36,190 nt of DNA, taken from a virus. Both the position numbers and the translations under genes were made by a program. This document shows, in pieces, positions 1 to 7,681 of this stretch. The stretch spans positions 1 to 36,190 of the IMG/VR virus record IMGVR_UViG_3300028025_000007, one strand, 5' to 3'. The notes below the pieces were generated by a model. It searched no databases, was not told the DNA's origin, and saw only the letters and a list, made by a program, of their open reading frames with translations. Position 1 is the stretch's first letter, and each line of letters starts with the position of its first letter.

Positions 1-127
1 GTTGCTTGATTTTGACCCTGCGCTTAAGGATGCTTATGACCGTGTTATAACATTGGTTCATGCTGGTGAAGCGGAACTTGGTAAGATTGATGGTGAGATT
101 GCTGTTAATGCTTGGAATCTGTCCAAG
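1..127. repeat. Terminal direct repeat, copy 1 (circular overlap)
   Basis: These 127 bases are identical to 36064-36190. The repeat lies inside the reading frame of the giant virion protein, and joining the copies keeps that frame open. An odd length of exactly 127 is a common assembler k-mer size. The repeat is therefore best read as a circular-assembly overlap, from a circularly permuted or circular genome, and not as a biological terminal repeat. Confidence 0.95.
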
Positions 128-1525
128 GCTAGGTCTGCCGAAATGGGTAAGGCTCTTTTTGAGGATACAGAAAAAGGTTGGGAAGAACTTAAGGGTATGG
201 GTGTTCAGGTTCCTGATGTTGTCGCCGCTAAATGGCAACCTAACTTGGAGAAGTTGCGCCGTACAGAGGAAGCAGCAGCGTTCTTTAAGACTGTTAATGC
301 TTTGAACAACTATTGGAAGCGGTATGTTACCGCTTCCGTTGGGTTTTTTGTTCGTAACGGTTTATCTGGACAGTTCATGAACTATGCTGATGGTGTTCCG
401 TTAAAGGAAATGAACATAGGCTTTAGGTGGGCTGCTGCACAGTATGACTCTAAGGCTAGGACATTAGCAGGTAAGACTTATGCTGATTGGATGGAGCGTG
501 CAGGTATTGACTTAGCGGACGCTAATGCTGTGGCTGAGGCAGAGTTTGTTCAACAGGTTGTCGCTGCTACTGGGCGTGGACAAAGTGATGACTTTGCTAT
601 ACCTATGTTTGGTTTAGAGGGCAAGCAGGGAAATAAGATTAAGGCTGCCAGTAACGCTTATCTAGGTTTCTTTAGCCGTAAGAATGACTTTGTGGAAAAC
701 GCTTTGCGTATTCCGATGGCGTTGGATTCTTATCGTCAGGGCATGAACTTTGATGAGGCTGTGGCTCGTATTCGCCGTGTGCATTTTGATTACACAGATT
801 TGTCTGCGTTTGATGAGAAGATGAAGAAGGTCATTCCGTTTTGGATTTGGACTAGCCGTAACATTCCTTTGCAGGTTTCACAGATGGCTACTCGCCCTAA
901 GGCTTATGTTCAGTATGAGCGCATTAAGAAAGAGTTCCCTGTTAATGAGGATTTGATGTTGCCTAGTTGGATTCAAAGGTCTGGTCCTTTGGGTGCTGGT
1001 ATGGGGTCGGTGCTTACGCCCGACCTGCCAATGGTTCGTTTAGCACAGAACCTGAAAGATATTACTACACCTAGCGGTTTGGCTGGTCAGATGACTCCGT
1101 TGTTGCGTGTTCCGTTTGAACTATGGTACGGCAAACAGGTAGCGTTGGACATTCCGTTTGGTGATAAGCGCACAGCACAAGGTGTTGAGTCTGCTGTAGC
1201 GAAAGTTCTTTACAATCTTACTGGTACTGCTTACGCTGATTATGATGCTAATGGCAAGATGATGATTGACCCACGGGTTACTTATGTTATTGAGCAGGCG
1301 TTGCCAACATTGGCTCAAGCGTTTCGTTTAACTGGTGGTAAGTTGGGTGGCAAGGAGTCACTTGAGGAGCGTTGGATTGGTAATGTGTTGAACTGGTTCG
1401 GTGTTCCTTACCGTCAGATTGGTGAACAGCAACAGCGTAGCGAGGCTATTAACCGACAGTTCAAACTTAAGGACCTTGAGAAACAACTTGAAGGTATCAT
1501 AAAGTCTAACAAGGCTAAACCTTAA
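1..1525 (+). CDS. Giant internal virion-type protein, C-terminal part (residues about 1226-1733)
   Basis: This is the C-terminal 507 residues of the protein that starts at 32387. It enters the window in mid-codon and there is no start here. Around 780-875 it encodes the block HFDYTDL ... PFWIWTSRNIPLQ. I recognise this block from very large podovirus structural proteins, often annotated as internal virion or polyvalent proteins. A preceding segment with VGFFVRNGLSG may be membrane-active. The C-terminus is charged and helical (DLEKQLEGI). The likely role is a virion-internal protein ejected with the DNA; this is inferred from size, position last in the structural operon and helix-rich composition. 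Its stop codon overlaps the stop codon of the convergent left-arm gene. Confidence 0.75.
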   Translation, partial: LLDFDPALKDAYDRVITLVHAGEAELGKIDGEIAVNAWNLSKARSAEMGKALFEDTEKGWEELKGMGVQVPDVVAAKWQPNLEKLRRTEEAAAFFKTVNALNNYWKRYVTASVGFFVRNGLSGQFMNYADGVPLKEMNIGFRWAAAQYDSKARTLAGKTYADWMERAGIDLADANAVAEAEFVQQVVAATGRGQSDDFAIPMFGLEGKQGNKIKAASNAYLGFFSRKNDFVENALRIPMALDSYRQGMNFDEAVARIRRVHFDYTDLSAFDEKMKKVIPFWIWTSRNIPLQVSQMATRPKAYVQYERIKKEFPVNEDLMLPSWIQRSGPLGAGMGSVLTPDLPMVRLAQNLKDITTPSGLAGQMTPLLRVPFELWYGKQVALDIPFGDKRTAQGVESAVAKVLYNLTGTAYADYDANGKMMIDPRVTYVIEQALPTLAQAFRLTGGKLGGKESLEERWIGNVLNWFGVPYRQIGEQQQRSEAINRQFKLKDLEKQLEGIIKSNKAKP

Positions 1526-1764
1526 TACTCTTCGTTTAACGCTTTTTTCACTTGGTTAATTATTTTGGTGTACTCAGCCCATGATGCTACTTGTGCTGAT
1601 TTAATTCCTAAGGATGCTTGTTTCCATAAGTCAACTAGTTCTTTGGCAGCGAGTCGGCTTATGCCGAACTCCATAATAAAACCGTCTTCGTTATCTGCTA
1701 TCATTTCAGCGAAGATTCCTGATAGTTCTGTCATGTCATCAGGGTCAAAGTCTGCGTCACTCAT
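1522..1764 (-). CDS. Hypothetical acidic protein, 80 aa
   Basis: This is the last gene of the left arm. It is acidic at the N-terminus (MSDADFDPDDMTEL) and helical after that. I do not recognise a family. The start follows an AGGA Shine-Dalgarno and overlaps the end of the upstream gene by 8 nt, which suggests coupled translation. Its stop shares bases 1523-1524 with the stop of the convergent giant virion gene. A small DNA-mimic or regulatory protein would fit the acidity, but nothing in the sequence shows this. Confidence 0.7.
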   Translation of the reverse strand: MSDADFDPDDMTELSGIFAEMIADNEDGFIMEFGISRLAAKELVDLWKQASLGIKSAQVASWAEYTKIINQVKKALNEEY

Positions 1765-1909
1765 TGTCCTGTAACCATTTCACCGAAACAGCGACATCTT
1801 CAACACGCCTGATAGCGGTCTTTGGGGCACCAGCCTGTTTAAGTTCATGGTGCAGGAGTGTCAGTTGTTCGTTCAGTATCACTAGGTTCAACTTCTTTGA
1901 TTTGCTCAT
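1757..1909 (-). CDS. Small hypothetical helical protein, 50 aa
   Basis: The frame opens further upstream, but the ATG at 1909 is preceded by AGAAGG and gives a protein starting MSKSKKLNLVILNEQ. It is basic at the N-terminus and probably helical (LNEQLTLLHHELKQAG). It overlaps the upstream gene by about 65 nt in another frame and the downstream gene by 8 nt. The overlap with the upstream gene is unusually long, so one of the two starts could be wrong. Function unknown. Confidence 0.5.
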   Translation of the reverse strand: MSKSKKLNLVILNEQLTLLHHELKQAGAPKTAIRRVEDVAVSVKWLQDNE

Positions 1910-2075
1910 AAATGCCTTCTGCAAGTTTTTCAATAGCGGTGTCAATGGATGGGTAATCGGGGTTTGTTTCTCGGATTGCTACAATAATAGCCATTAGGGT
2001 TGACAAAACGAACTTGTCGTCAACGCTAAACTCGGTGCCATCAATGTTGTATGGTTTTCCATTTTTGCCGTACAT
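1845..2075 (-). CDS. Hypothetical protein, 76 aa
   Basis: The start at 2075 is chosen because AGGAG precedes it at good spacing; the frame also opens further upstream. The protein begins MYGKNGKPYNIDGTEFSVDD. It has a hydrophobic stretch around residues 25-36 (FVLSTLMAIIVAI) and an acidic, threonine- and proline-rich tail. A small membrane-associated or helical protein is possible. I recognise no family. It lies directly after the Nmad1-like gene. Confidence 0.6.
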   Translation of the reverse strand: MYGKNGKPYNIDGTEFSVDDKFVLSTLMAIIVAIRETNPDYPSIDTAIEKLAEGIYEQIKEVEPSDTERTTDTPAP

Positions 2076-2076
2076 G

Positions 2077-2589
2077 TTAAACTCCTTTGAGTTGTAGTTG
2101 AAATGATTCTTCATCCAACATGATTGCGATAATAGCGTAACCCACAATGTCAATATAGGAGTCCACTAATGATTCGTTTTTTGGGGTGCCACGCTTCTCT
2201 AGGTTTTTTATGCGAGCAATCTTGTCGCATAAACGGATACCGATTCCGATTACACCAAAGTTGTTGATATTATCATGACCGTAGTCGTGTTGTTTGCCAC
2301 ATACAATGTCCACGATGTTCGGCATGTCCGTGCCAAGATTAGTGCTCAACCAGTACAGGGCTTCTACTCCTGCTCGTTTGGCAACCATAGTTGCCAACTC
2401 TAGGTCGCTTTCATCATAGTCACCTTCTTGTAGTCCTTTAATCCATCGGGACATAAAGGTTTCAATAGGGTCAAACTTGTTGCGGTCCGACAAGGTATTC
2501 TTTGCGTCAGACATAATAGAATCATATGCGGCTTGTGCCGCTTGATTAAAGTTCTTATGATTGTGTTTGCGCCTAGTCTCTGATTTCAT
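2077..2589 (-). CDS. Nmad1/DUF1599-like protein (nucleotide-modification-associated)
   Basis: A 170-aa protein whose C-terminal half (residues about 97-162) carries the typical DUF1599/Nmad1 pattern: KQHDYG, a Gly-rich strand, RLCDKIARIKNL, then an acidic VDSYIDIVGYAI helix. Members of this family occur in phages and are associated with nucleotide metabolism or modified bases; the biochemical role is generally not established. A GGAG Shine-Dalgarno precedes the start, which overlaps the sigma-like gene by 17 nt. The assignment rests on pattern memory. Confidence 0.65.
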   Translation of the reverse strand: MKSETRRKHNHKNFNQAAQAAYDSIMSDAKNTLSDRNKFDPIETFMSRWIKGLQEGDYDESDLELATMVAKRAGVEALYWLSTNLGTDMPNIVDIVCGKQHDYGHDNINNFGVIGIGIRLCDKIARIKNLEKRGTPKNESLVDSYIDIVGYAIIAIMLDEESFQLQLKGV

Positions 2590-2947
2590 ATTTCATCTCC
2601 AATATTTCCATGAGTTGCGCATTACTGCGTAATGCGTACTCTAGTTTTTCCATTGCTGCTTTTGTTTTACGCCAAGCATGTGACTTGGCTTTTATTCCTA
2701 TGAGTCGTGCTGCTTCTTGAAATGTTTTTCTTTCGTAGTAAATTAATTGTATCATCTGCTGGTCAATGCCGTCTAGCGTGGACAGAATCTCACGAACCAA
2801 TGCAACCATCTCATCGTTGTCCACGATTGGGATGCTTGTTTGGTTTGGCATCATTAACCATTCGGTGCTGTTTGGGTCGTATTCCCTTATGTCGGGAATG
2901 TCCTTGCCATCACCTAGTGGGTTGTTATAACTTGGGTACTGTGTCAT
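2573..2947 (-). CDS. Sigma-factor region 4-like helix-turn-helix protein
   Basis: A 124-aa protein. Residues about 48-108 resemble sigma-70 region 4: a helix ending ILSTLDGIDQQMIQLIYYER, then TFQEAARLIGIKAKSHAWR, then KTKAAMEKLEYALRS. This matches the usual order of helix, turn, recognition helix and a final RLxxAL-type helix. Region 2, which binds the -10 element and core polymerase, is not visible, so it is not a complete sigma factor. It could be a transcription activator, an anti-sigma or an appropriator-like protein. It overlaps both neighbours (23 nt and 17 nt). It is the best local candidate for a regulator of the repeated right-arm motif, but this is only inference. Confidence 0.55.
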   Translation of the reverse strand: MTQYPSYNNPLGDGKDIPDIREYDPNSTEWLMMPNQTSIPIVDNDEMVALVREILSTLDGIDQQMIQLIYYERKTFQEAARLIGIKAKSHAWRKTKAAMEKLEYALRSNAQLMEILEMKYEIRD

Positions 2948-3440
2948 AAGCGGGGTTAATCATCAGGTCCATTACATCTTCGGGCTGGAGCAGGTATCCT
3001 CGTGAGGGGTTACTGCTTCGCTGTGCGAAGTTGTGATAGGATTTTGGGTTGAATCTATTTTTGTTTGCTTTAAGATATCGTTTAATGCGTTGAACATCAA
3101 CGATAATGAACGACCCGTCAAGCGTGTAAACATAAACCCACCAGCGTGCTTTAGTGACTGCAAGCCCTGACGGTTTCCATTTAGGTTTACCTTCTTCATC
3201 AGTTTCTCTGCGTGGGTTGTGTTCCATTTCCAAGACCATACGCCCGTTTCGGTAGCGGTCTGTTTTAACTTCAAACGCCCCACCACTAAGGGTCTGTAGA
3301 AACTCTTCAACAAGTTTTTCTCCTTGCTTACCATACCGTAGGTCGGTGTGGAAGTCGTATTGTTTTGGTGCAATGTCATAGTCTGATTGCTTTACTCTTT
3401 TGTCGCTATCAACATTTTTACTTGCTTGTCGTCCTGCCAT
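2925..3440 (-). CDS. Possible PD-(D/E)XK-like nuclease
   Basis: A 171-aa protein. Residues about 35-70 read YGKQGEKLVEEFL, then FEVKTDRYRNGRMVLEMEH. This is the arrangement expected of a PD-(D/E)XK core: a glutamate helix, an acidic residue, a strand with E-V-K, and a later acid. The motif is weak and degenerate, so the nuclease call is tentative. GGAG precedes the start. It sits beside RusA and upstream of the sigma-like gene, so a role in DNA repair, recombination or host DNA degradation would fit. Confidence 0.45.
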   Translation of the reverse strand: MAGRQASKNVDSDKRVKQSDYDIAPKQYDFHTDLRYGKQGEKLVEEFLQTLSGGAFEVKTDRYRNGRMVLEMEHNPRRETDEEGKPKWKPSGLAVTKARWWVYVYTLDGSFIIVDVQRIKRYLKANKNRFNPKSYHNFAQRSSNPSRGYLLQPEDVMDLMINPAYDTVPKL

Positions 3441-3733
3441 GCTACTCCGTTCAGTCCGTCCATTAACAACTTGACATAGTTATCTAGGTCACCCCGTAAT
3501 GTGGATTTTGGTAATGTTCCTTCTGATATTTCGCTGACAGTTATTCTGATTCCTTCTTTAGTGAACTGACACACTAAACTTACATCCCCATCATAACATG
3601 GTCCTGTCCATGCTTCACGAACAATCGTTTCAGCATCTATGGTTGTTTGTGGTGTGAAGACACGCCCTCGGCGTGTCATTCGTGGGCGACCCTTTGGTAC
3701 AGGTTTCATCGCTATGTTAATACTGTGCGACAT
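3392..3733 (-). CDS. rusA: RusA-like Holliday junction resolvase
   Basis: A 113-aa protein with the RusA signature: PVPKGRPRMTRRGRVFTP near residues 11-28, then RGDLDNYVKLLMDGLNGVAWQDDKQV at about 80-105. RusA enzymes cut four-way junctions, and Asp82, Asp84 and an Asp at 101-102 match the metal-binding acids of the family. The length is normal for the family. Its ATG overlaps the TAA of the upstream hydrolase gene (TAATG), indicating coupled translation. In this genome it would resolve recombination or replication intermediates before packaging. Confidence 0.9.
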   Translation of the reverse strand: MSHSINIAMKPVPKGRPRMTRRGRVFTPQTTIDAETIVREAWTGPCYDGDVSLVCQFTKEGIRITVSEISEGTLPKSTLRGDLDNYVKLLMDGLNGVAWQDDKQVKMLIATKE

Positions 3734-4314
3734 TATTGTGCCTGCTGAATAAACATGTGAAACGGGGCACCAGTACCTGAGTCAAACTTTGCTGATATGT
3801 TTAATGCCTTGAGCATTAACGGACGCACAGTTGCAACGGTAATCTTTTTCTTTTCCGTAACAGCCTGCAATGCACCCAAACCATAATGTGCACCAGAACC
3901 AATAGCATACAGATTACATGTATCTACCTCGGTGCCATAATCGTTGTCTATTTGGAACACAACACCATTAGCAACAACCAGTATTTCGTTAGCGGATTGT
4001 GCTGGCTGGTCATCATATTGTGGTCTGCCTGCACCATGCTGTTCCAAACATTCCTTATAGGCTGGAACGAATTGCGACACAATGAACTTCGCTAGTTTAG
4101 CACCATTAACTTTAGGTGGTAATGCTGGTGGTGTGAACGCATGTTGGATAACATTTGCACCACGGGTATCACCTGCTACACCAATAAGGTATTTGCCTGC
4201 GGTAATAACTTTGGATTGGTTCATTCTGCCAACACGATTATAGTCGTCCGTCCATTGTGTGTCCGCACCAATGCACGCCCAGTTGTCACCTTGTATTGCT
4301 AGGATTGTTGTCAC
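3733..4314 (-). CDS. HslV/proteasome beta-like N-terminal-nucleophile hydrolase
   Basis: The GTG at 4314 overlaps the upstream TGA (GTGA) and gives a 193-aa protein starting M-T-T-I-L-A-I-Q. Removing fMet would expose a threonine, which is the catalytic nucleophile of HslV and proteasome beta subunits. Other family features follow: GADTQWTDD, SKVITAGKYLIGVAGD around residues 34-49, and YAIGSGAHYGLGALQA around 137-152. A longer reading would add a basic leader with no matching ribosome site. Length and motifs are closest to HslV-type peptidases. No partner unfoldase is adjacent. It may process virion proteins or act on host proteins; this is untested. Confidence 0.8.
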   Translation of the reverse strand: MTTILAIQGDNWACIGADTQWTDDYNRVGRMNQSKVITAGKYLIGVAGDTRGANVIQHAFTPPALPPKVNGAKLAKFIVSQFVPAYKECLEQHGAGRPQYDDQPAQSANEILVVANGVVFQIDNDYGTEVDTCNLYAIGSGAHYGLGALQAVTEKKKITVATVRPLMLKALNISAKFDSGTGAPFHMFIQQAQ

Positions 4315-5228
4315 GAATGTACCCTTACTACTAGTTTGTCTATTTCTAATTCGCCGTTGGGGCGAAGATGATACTTGCCCCAACGCTTATCGGCGGTGCG
4401 CACAATGGTCTTAGTCTGGGAGGGATTAAGACCTGAGCGCACACACTCATGTCCAAGTTTCGCTAGAGTTGTTGAACGGTCTTTACCTGCAAGCGGACCG
4501 TCACGCCAAATAACCTTACCCAATGGTGATAACGATTCCATAGCGTCAGGCAATGTGGCATCATAATCGTTGTAATCCGTAGCAACAATAGGTGTATGGG
4601 ATGGTTCAACATACATGCTAGCAATCTGCTGGATGCGTTCTGCTGGCACACGATTATCCATAGCGTTACGCACAAAGTCCAGCAGTTGCATTGGCACATG
4701 CTTGTCCTTGATTGTTGCCCTAAGGATTATGCGCTGCTTATCCGTATGCAGGTCATCTATGTGGGCGTATGGCAACCGAACATAGTTGCCATACTGCCCA
4801 TGCTTCAATGCTTTCTGCTTAGGATTAACCTCTGTTGCTGGAACCTCTGCAACCTGCGATGCCATAAGCAACATGTAACGCATGTCTATAGCACGGACAG
4901 GAACATCAGAGAACACCCAAACATGATAGCCCTTAGAGCGTGACTTCTCTATCCAAGATACGATACCAGCCTCAAGTAATGCGTCATGTAGTTTAACAGC
5001 ATTGTCTAAAGCATCTGTTGTGTCAAAGTCTGAGCAACCCCAAGCAACATAAAAGTCGCCACCATTAGGAACCATAGGGTACACGCCGATTGGTGCATCC
5101 ATGAAATGGTTTTGAAATACATCTAGGGTTAATGGGGCTTTGACACAACGACCCTCGTCATGTCCGTAAACATCTCCACGACCCCGAAACAAGGTAATGA
5201 AGTCTTTAAGCAAATACTCTGGTATCAT
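4311..5228 (-). CDS. Archaeo-eukaryotic primase (AEP/Prim-Pol) superfamily protein
   Basis: A 305-aa protein. WGCSDFDTTD at residues about 63-72 supplies the paired acidic metal ligands (Asp67, Asp69). SRSKGYHVWVF at about 96-106 is the sGrGyHlWvF-type motif with the conserved histidine, and KHGQYGNYVRLPYAH near 163-177 is the next conserved block. These features mark the AEP catalytic core. The C-terminal third (SLSPLGKVIWRDGPLAGKDRSTTLAK) resembles a PriCT-like helical region. It starts 4 nt after the helicase gene and presumably primes replication with it. No DnaG-type primase is seen. Confidence 0.75.
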   Translation of the reverse strand: MIPEYLLKDFITLFRGRGDVYGHDEGRCVKAPLTLDVFQNHFMDAPIGVYPMVPNGGDFYVAWGCSDFDTTDALDNAVKLHDALLEAGIVSWIEKSRSKGYHVWVFSDVPVRAIDMRYMLLMASQVAEVPATEVNPKQKALKHGQYGNYVRLPYAHIDDLHTDKQRIILRATIKDKHVPMQLLDFVRNAMDNRVPAERIQQIASMYVEPSHTPIVATDYNDYDATLPDAMESLSPLGKVIWRDGPLAGKDRSTTLAKLGHECVRSGLNPSQTKTIVRTADKRWGKYHLRPNGELEIDKLVVRVHS

Positions 5229-5232
5229 AAGG

Positions 5233-6318
5233 TCACCAATCTGCTAGTGCATCCACAAGGGTTGGTTGCTCACCAACCATGTCGGCTATAGTAGGGGGAC
5301 TGGGGCGTTCATCCTTATAAGGTAGCACACCATCTTCCAACCTATGCAAGCGTCCTGTCCCTGCTTCAATAGTGAAGTGCATATCATCCAACAGTTGTGA
5401 TGCTGGACGCTTACACTTAACCAAGTTCACAGTAACAGTATCTTGGTGGATGCGTAACTCGTATTGTAATGATTCTATTTTCTCTATGATTCGTTCAGCG
5501 TTAGCGGCTCGGTCCAGTTTCTCTTGTAGTTCACGGATGTAACCTTCAATTTCAAAACGCTTACGGCGTACACCAATGATATGTGTTGCTTGTTGTTCAC
5601 CACCAAACGCACCTGAACTAATGGTCATCTTCTTGCCGTCAGCACCTGCTGTACGACTAGACTGATGCAACACCAACATAGGAACATTATGGCGTTTACC
5701 GAACGCTTTAATGCTATTGGCTTTGGATGGTATGTCCTCGCCACCACCAGTAATCAAGTCTAGGTAATCCACAACGATTAGTTGTGGTTCACCAACAGCA
5801 TCAGAATACTCCGACAATGCCCTCTCCATGTCAATCAGCGACACGGTTTGGTCAAACACAGCAAGGTTCGGAAAGAACTCTTGCGCTGTTTCCCTAAGGA
5901 GTGAGATAGATTTTTGGTCACCCAAGGTAATGTTGGCTTCCAACACATTAGCATCAATGCCATGTGTAACACAAGCCAACTTGATTAGCGTTAAGGTTCG
6001 TGGTTCATCGGGACAGAAATAGATTACACGCTTGTCACGATTCGCTGCAAGGATTTGCAACAACACTAAGGTCTTACCGCTATGTGAATACCCGTTAATC
6101 AAACACATTTCCGATGGCGCAATGCCACGCATTTGTGAGTCAATCTCAGGGAACCCTAGATAGATTCGTTCGTGTGGTGTTTGTGCCCAATGCACATAAT
6201 CATCGGCTGCTTTAACGAGTGGTACATAATAGTTGTATGAAGCCTTAGACGCAAGAGGCGGGGAGATAAGTTCTCCCCGCCCTGCTTTCGCCCAACGCTC
6301 CGTGTAATCAGGAGCCAT
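5233..6318 (-). CDS. DnaB/RecA-type replicative helicase
   Basis: The start at 6318 is chosen because an AGGA lies about 7 nt upstream; the frame also opens further upstream inside the previous gene. The 361-aa protein has Walker A GYSHSGKT (residues 76-83), Walker B LIVVDYLDL (about 180-188) and the H3-like VLHQSSR (about 216-222). These are arranged as in the RecA-fold domain of DnaB-family helicases. A charged coiled segment lies around 255-300. There is no recognisable DnaB N-terminal domain. It is probably the replicative helicase, working with the AEP primase encoded next. Confidence 0.85.
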   Translation of the reverse strand: MAPDYTERWAKAGRGELISPPLASKASYNYYVPLVKAADDYVHWAQTPHERIYLGFPEIDSQMRGIAPSEMCLINGYSHSGKTLVLLQILAANRDKRVIYFCPDEPRTLTLIKLACVTHGIDANVLEANITLGDQKSISLLRETAQEFFPNLAVFDQTVSLIDMERALSEYSDAVGEPQLIVVDYLDLITGGGEDIPSKANSIKAFGKRHNVPMLVLHQSSRTAGADGKKMTISSGAFGGEQQATHIIGVRRKRFEIEGYIRELQEKLDRAANAERIIEKIESLQYELRIHQDTVTVNLVKCKRPASQLLDDMHFTIEAGTGRLHRLEDGVLPYKDERPSPPTIADMVGEQPTLVDALADW

Positions 6319-6331
6319 TGTCATCCTATCG

Positions 6332-6778
6332 TTACTTGCGTGGTGCCCAGAAGGCTTTGTCACCTTGCACTGCCTTGAACCAAGGACGCTTAGGGTTAGC
6401 AGACAAACCATCACGGTTGTCCCACACTTCGGTTACCCCAACCTTAGCACACTCACTGTGTAGCCATTCAGGGATTGGTCCGTGTTGCTGACCCTTGATA
6501 CGCACTTGGAAGCCACCGCTAGTCGGTGCTTGTACTGGTGCTGGTGTGGACTGCACTGGAACGCTAACAGCGTTAAAGGCATCCATTACCATCTGTTCAG
6601 GATTACTTGAGTTGATAGTCATACCCATTGTGGTGAGCAGAGCGTCTGAAATTGCATCAAAGGCAATAGACCAATCCGTAATGGTTTGGTTAATGTCCTC
6701 ATGCTTATTAGTCAAGTCGGCAGCAATCTTACCTGCGACCTGCAAAATAATGCTTTGGTCTTTTGATACGGCACTCAT
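6332..6778 (-). CDS. Hypothetical protein, possible replication accessory, 148 aa
   Basis: A perfect AGGAGG precedes the ATG, so expression may be strong. The N-terminal 60 residues look helical. A proline/glutamine linker follows (about 75-90), then a compact C-terminal domain rich in aromatic and basic residues (IPEWLHSECAKVGVTEVWDN ... RPWFKAV ... FWAPRK). The ordered aromatic and basic tail and its place directly upstream of the helicase gene would suit a single-stranded DNA-binding or loader role. I do not recognise a family. Confidence 0.7.
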   Translation of the reverse strand: MSAVSKDQSIILQVAGKIAADLTNKHEDINQTITDWSIAFDAISDALLTTMGMTINSSNPEQMVMDAFNAVSVPVQSTPAPVQAPTSGGFQVRIKGQQHGPIPEWLHSECAKVGVTEVWDNRDGLSANPKRPWFKAVQGDKAFWAPRK

Positions 6779-6805
6779 ATCTTTCCTCCTGTTTGTTGTT
6801 GTTTG

Positions 6806-6834
6806 TATTACTAGATTAACATGTTACTGTCAAT
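6806..6834 (-). promoter_or_regulatory. Candidate promoter upstream of the 6332-6778 gene
   Basis: On the minus strand a consensus TTGACA ends the preceding gene. It is followed after 17 nt by TAATAC, or after 9 nt by TAATCT. The 17-nt spacing suits a sigma-70-type -35/-10 pair, although the -10 is poor. It would drive the replication genes from the AGGAGG gene onward. Confidence 0.35.
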
Positions 6835-7636
6835 CATTCGTATTGAACGCACCTTTACAGATGCTCCAATACGAACACCATGATGACGAGCATAGCGTAC
6901 TGCTGTCATTCATAAACCACTCGCTGTCGGTACCCACTTTAAGGCAAGAGCCAACAGCCCCACGAACAAAATACTTAAGCCAATCATAATGCCCTTGTGT
7001 TCGGGTGATACTGGCAACCTGAGACTTACTAGGACTAGAGCGAACCATAACCCCATAATTAAAGTTTGTAACAGGTCCACTGCTTAGCCCTTCGTATTGC
7101 GCCGCATAACCATAGACCGTAGGTTGGATAGCGGATTTCTGTTTGTCCTTGATGTAATAAGCACGGGATGATGTTTTCCAGTCCCATATAAGACCGCTGG
7201 GTGCGATGTAGTCCATCGTTCCCTCAAGCCACACAGAATAGTCCTGAACAGTAATACCCAAAGGAACCTTGAAATAATGTTCAACTTTACCTCCTAATTC
7301 TACTTGCGGTAGAATCTCGTCATAGAAAGCCGTAGCCATAGACTCCAAATATTCAGGAATCTTAGCCTCGTCAATGTTAGTTTTCTTATAGTTTGTTTGC
7401 TTCAGAATATCATAATGGTCACCAACAGCGTTAAGCATCTGACCTAAGTCAGATGACTTACCCTCTAACACTGATTCAATACCAGTATGAATAGCAGTAC
7501 CAATAATAGTAGCGTCACTACCAGTACGAAACTCTGGTCTAACGATACCCAGTCTGGCTCTTTCTGGACAGATAGCCATGTCATTCAACCATGACTGTCT
7601 AACATATACTATCTTATTTACATTATCTATTTTCAT
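6830..7636 (-). CDS. Cas4/RecB-like PD-(D/E)XK nuclease with Fe-S cysteines
   Basis: A 268-aa protein with the order expected of RecB/Cas4-type nucleases: an early cysteine in AICPERARLG (Cys23), GTAIHTGIE, LEGTMDYI, IWDWKTS, and the QxxxY-type IQPTVYGYA. Three closing cysteines (249, 254, 260) probably complete a 4Fe-4S cluster with Cys23. Such enzymes degrade DNA 5' to 3' or process ends, and phage versions are often coupled to recombination. It probably supports recombination together with RusA. It has a weak purine-rich Shine-Dalgarno and its own structured upstream region. Confidence 0.85.
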   Translation of the reverse strand: MKIDNVNKIVYVRQSWLNDMAICPERARLGIVRPEFRTGSDATIIGTAIHTGIESVLEGKSSDLGQMLNAVGDHYDILKQTNYKKTNIDEAKIPEYLESMATAFYDEILPQVELGGKVEHYFKVPLGITVQDYSVWLEGTMDYIAPSGLIWDWKTSSRAYYIKDKQKSAIQPTVYGYAAQYEGLSSGPVTNFNYGVMVRSSPSKSQVASITRTQGHYDWLKYFVRGAVGSCLKVGTDSEWFMNDSSTLCSSSWCSYWSICKGAFNTND

Positions 7637-7681
7637 TTATTCTCTTTTCTAATAGAACTAGATAGCATGGACAGTGGTTGA

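Noticed and set aside
1-127. Biological direct terminal repeat of 127 bp
   Set aside because: The length equals a standard assembler k-mer and the repeat sits inside a gene that is continuous over the junction, so assembly overlap is more likely.
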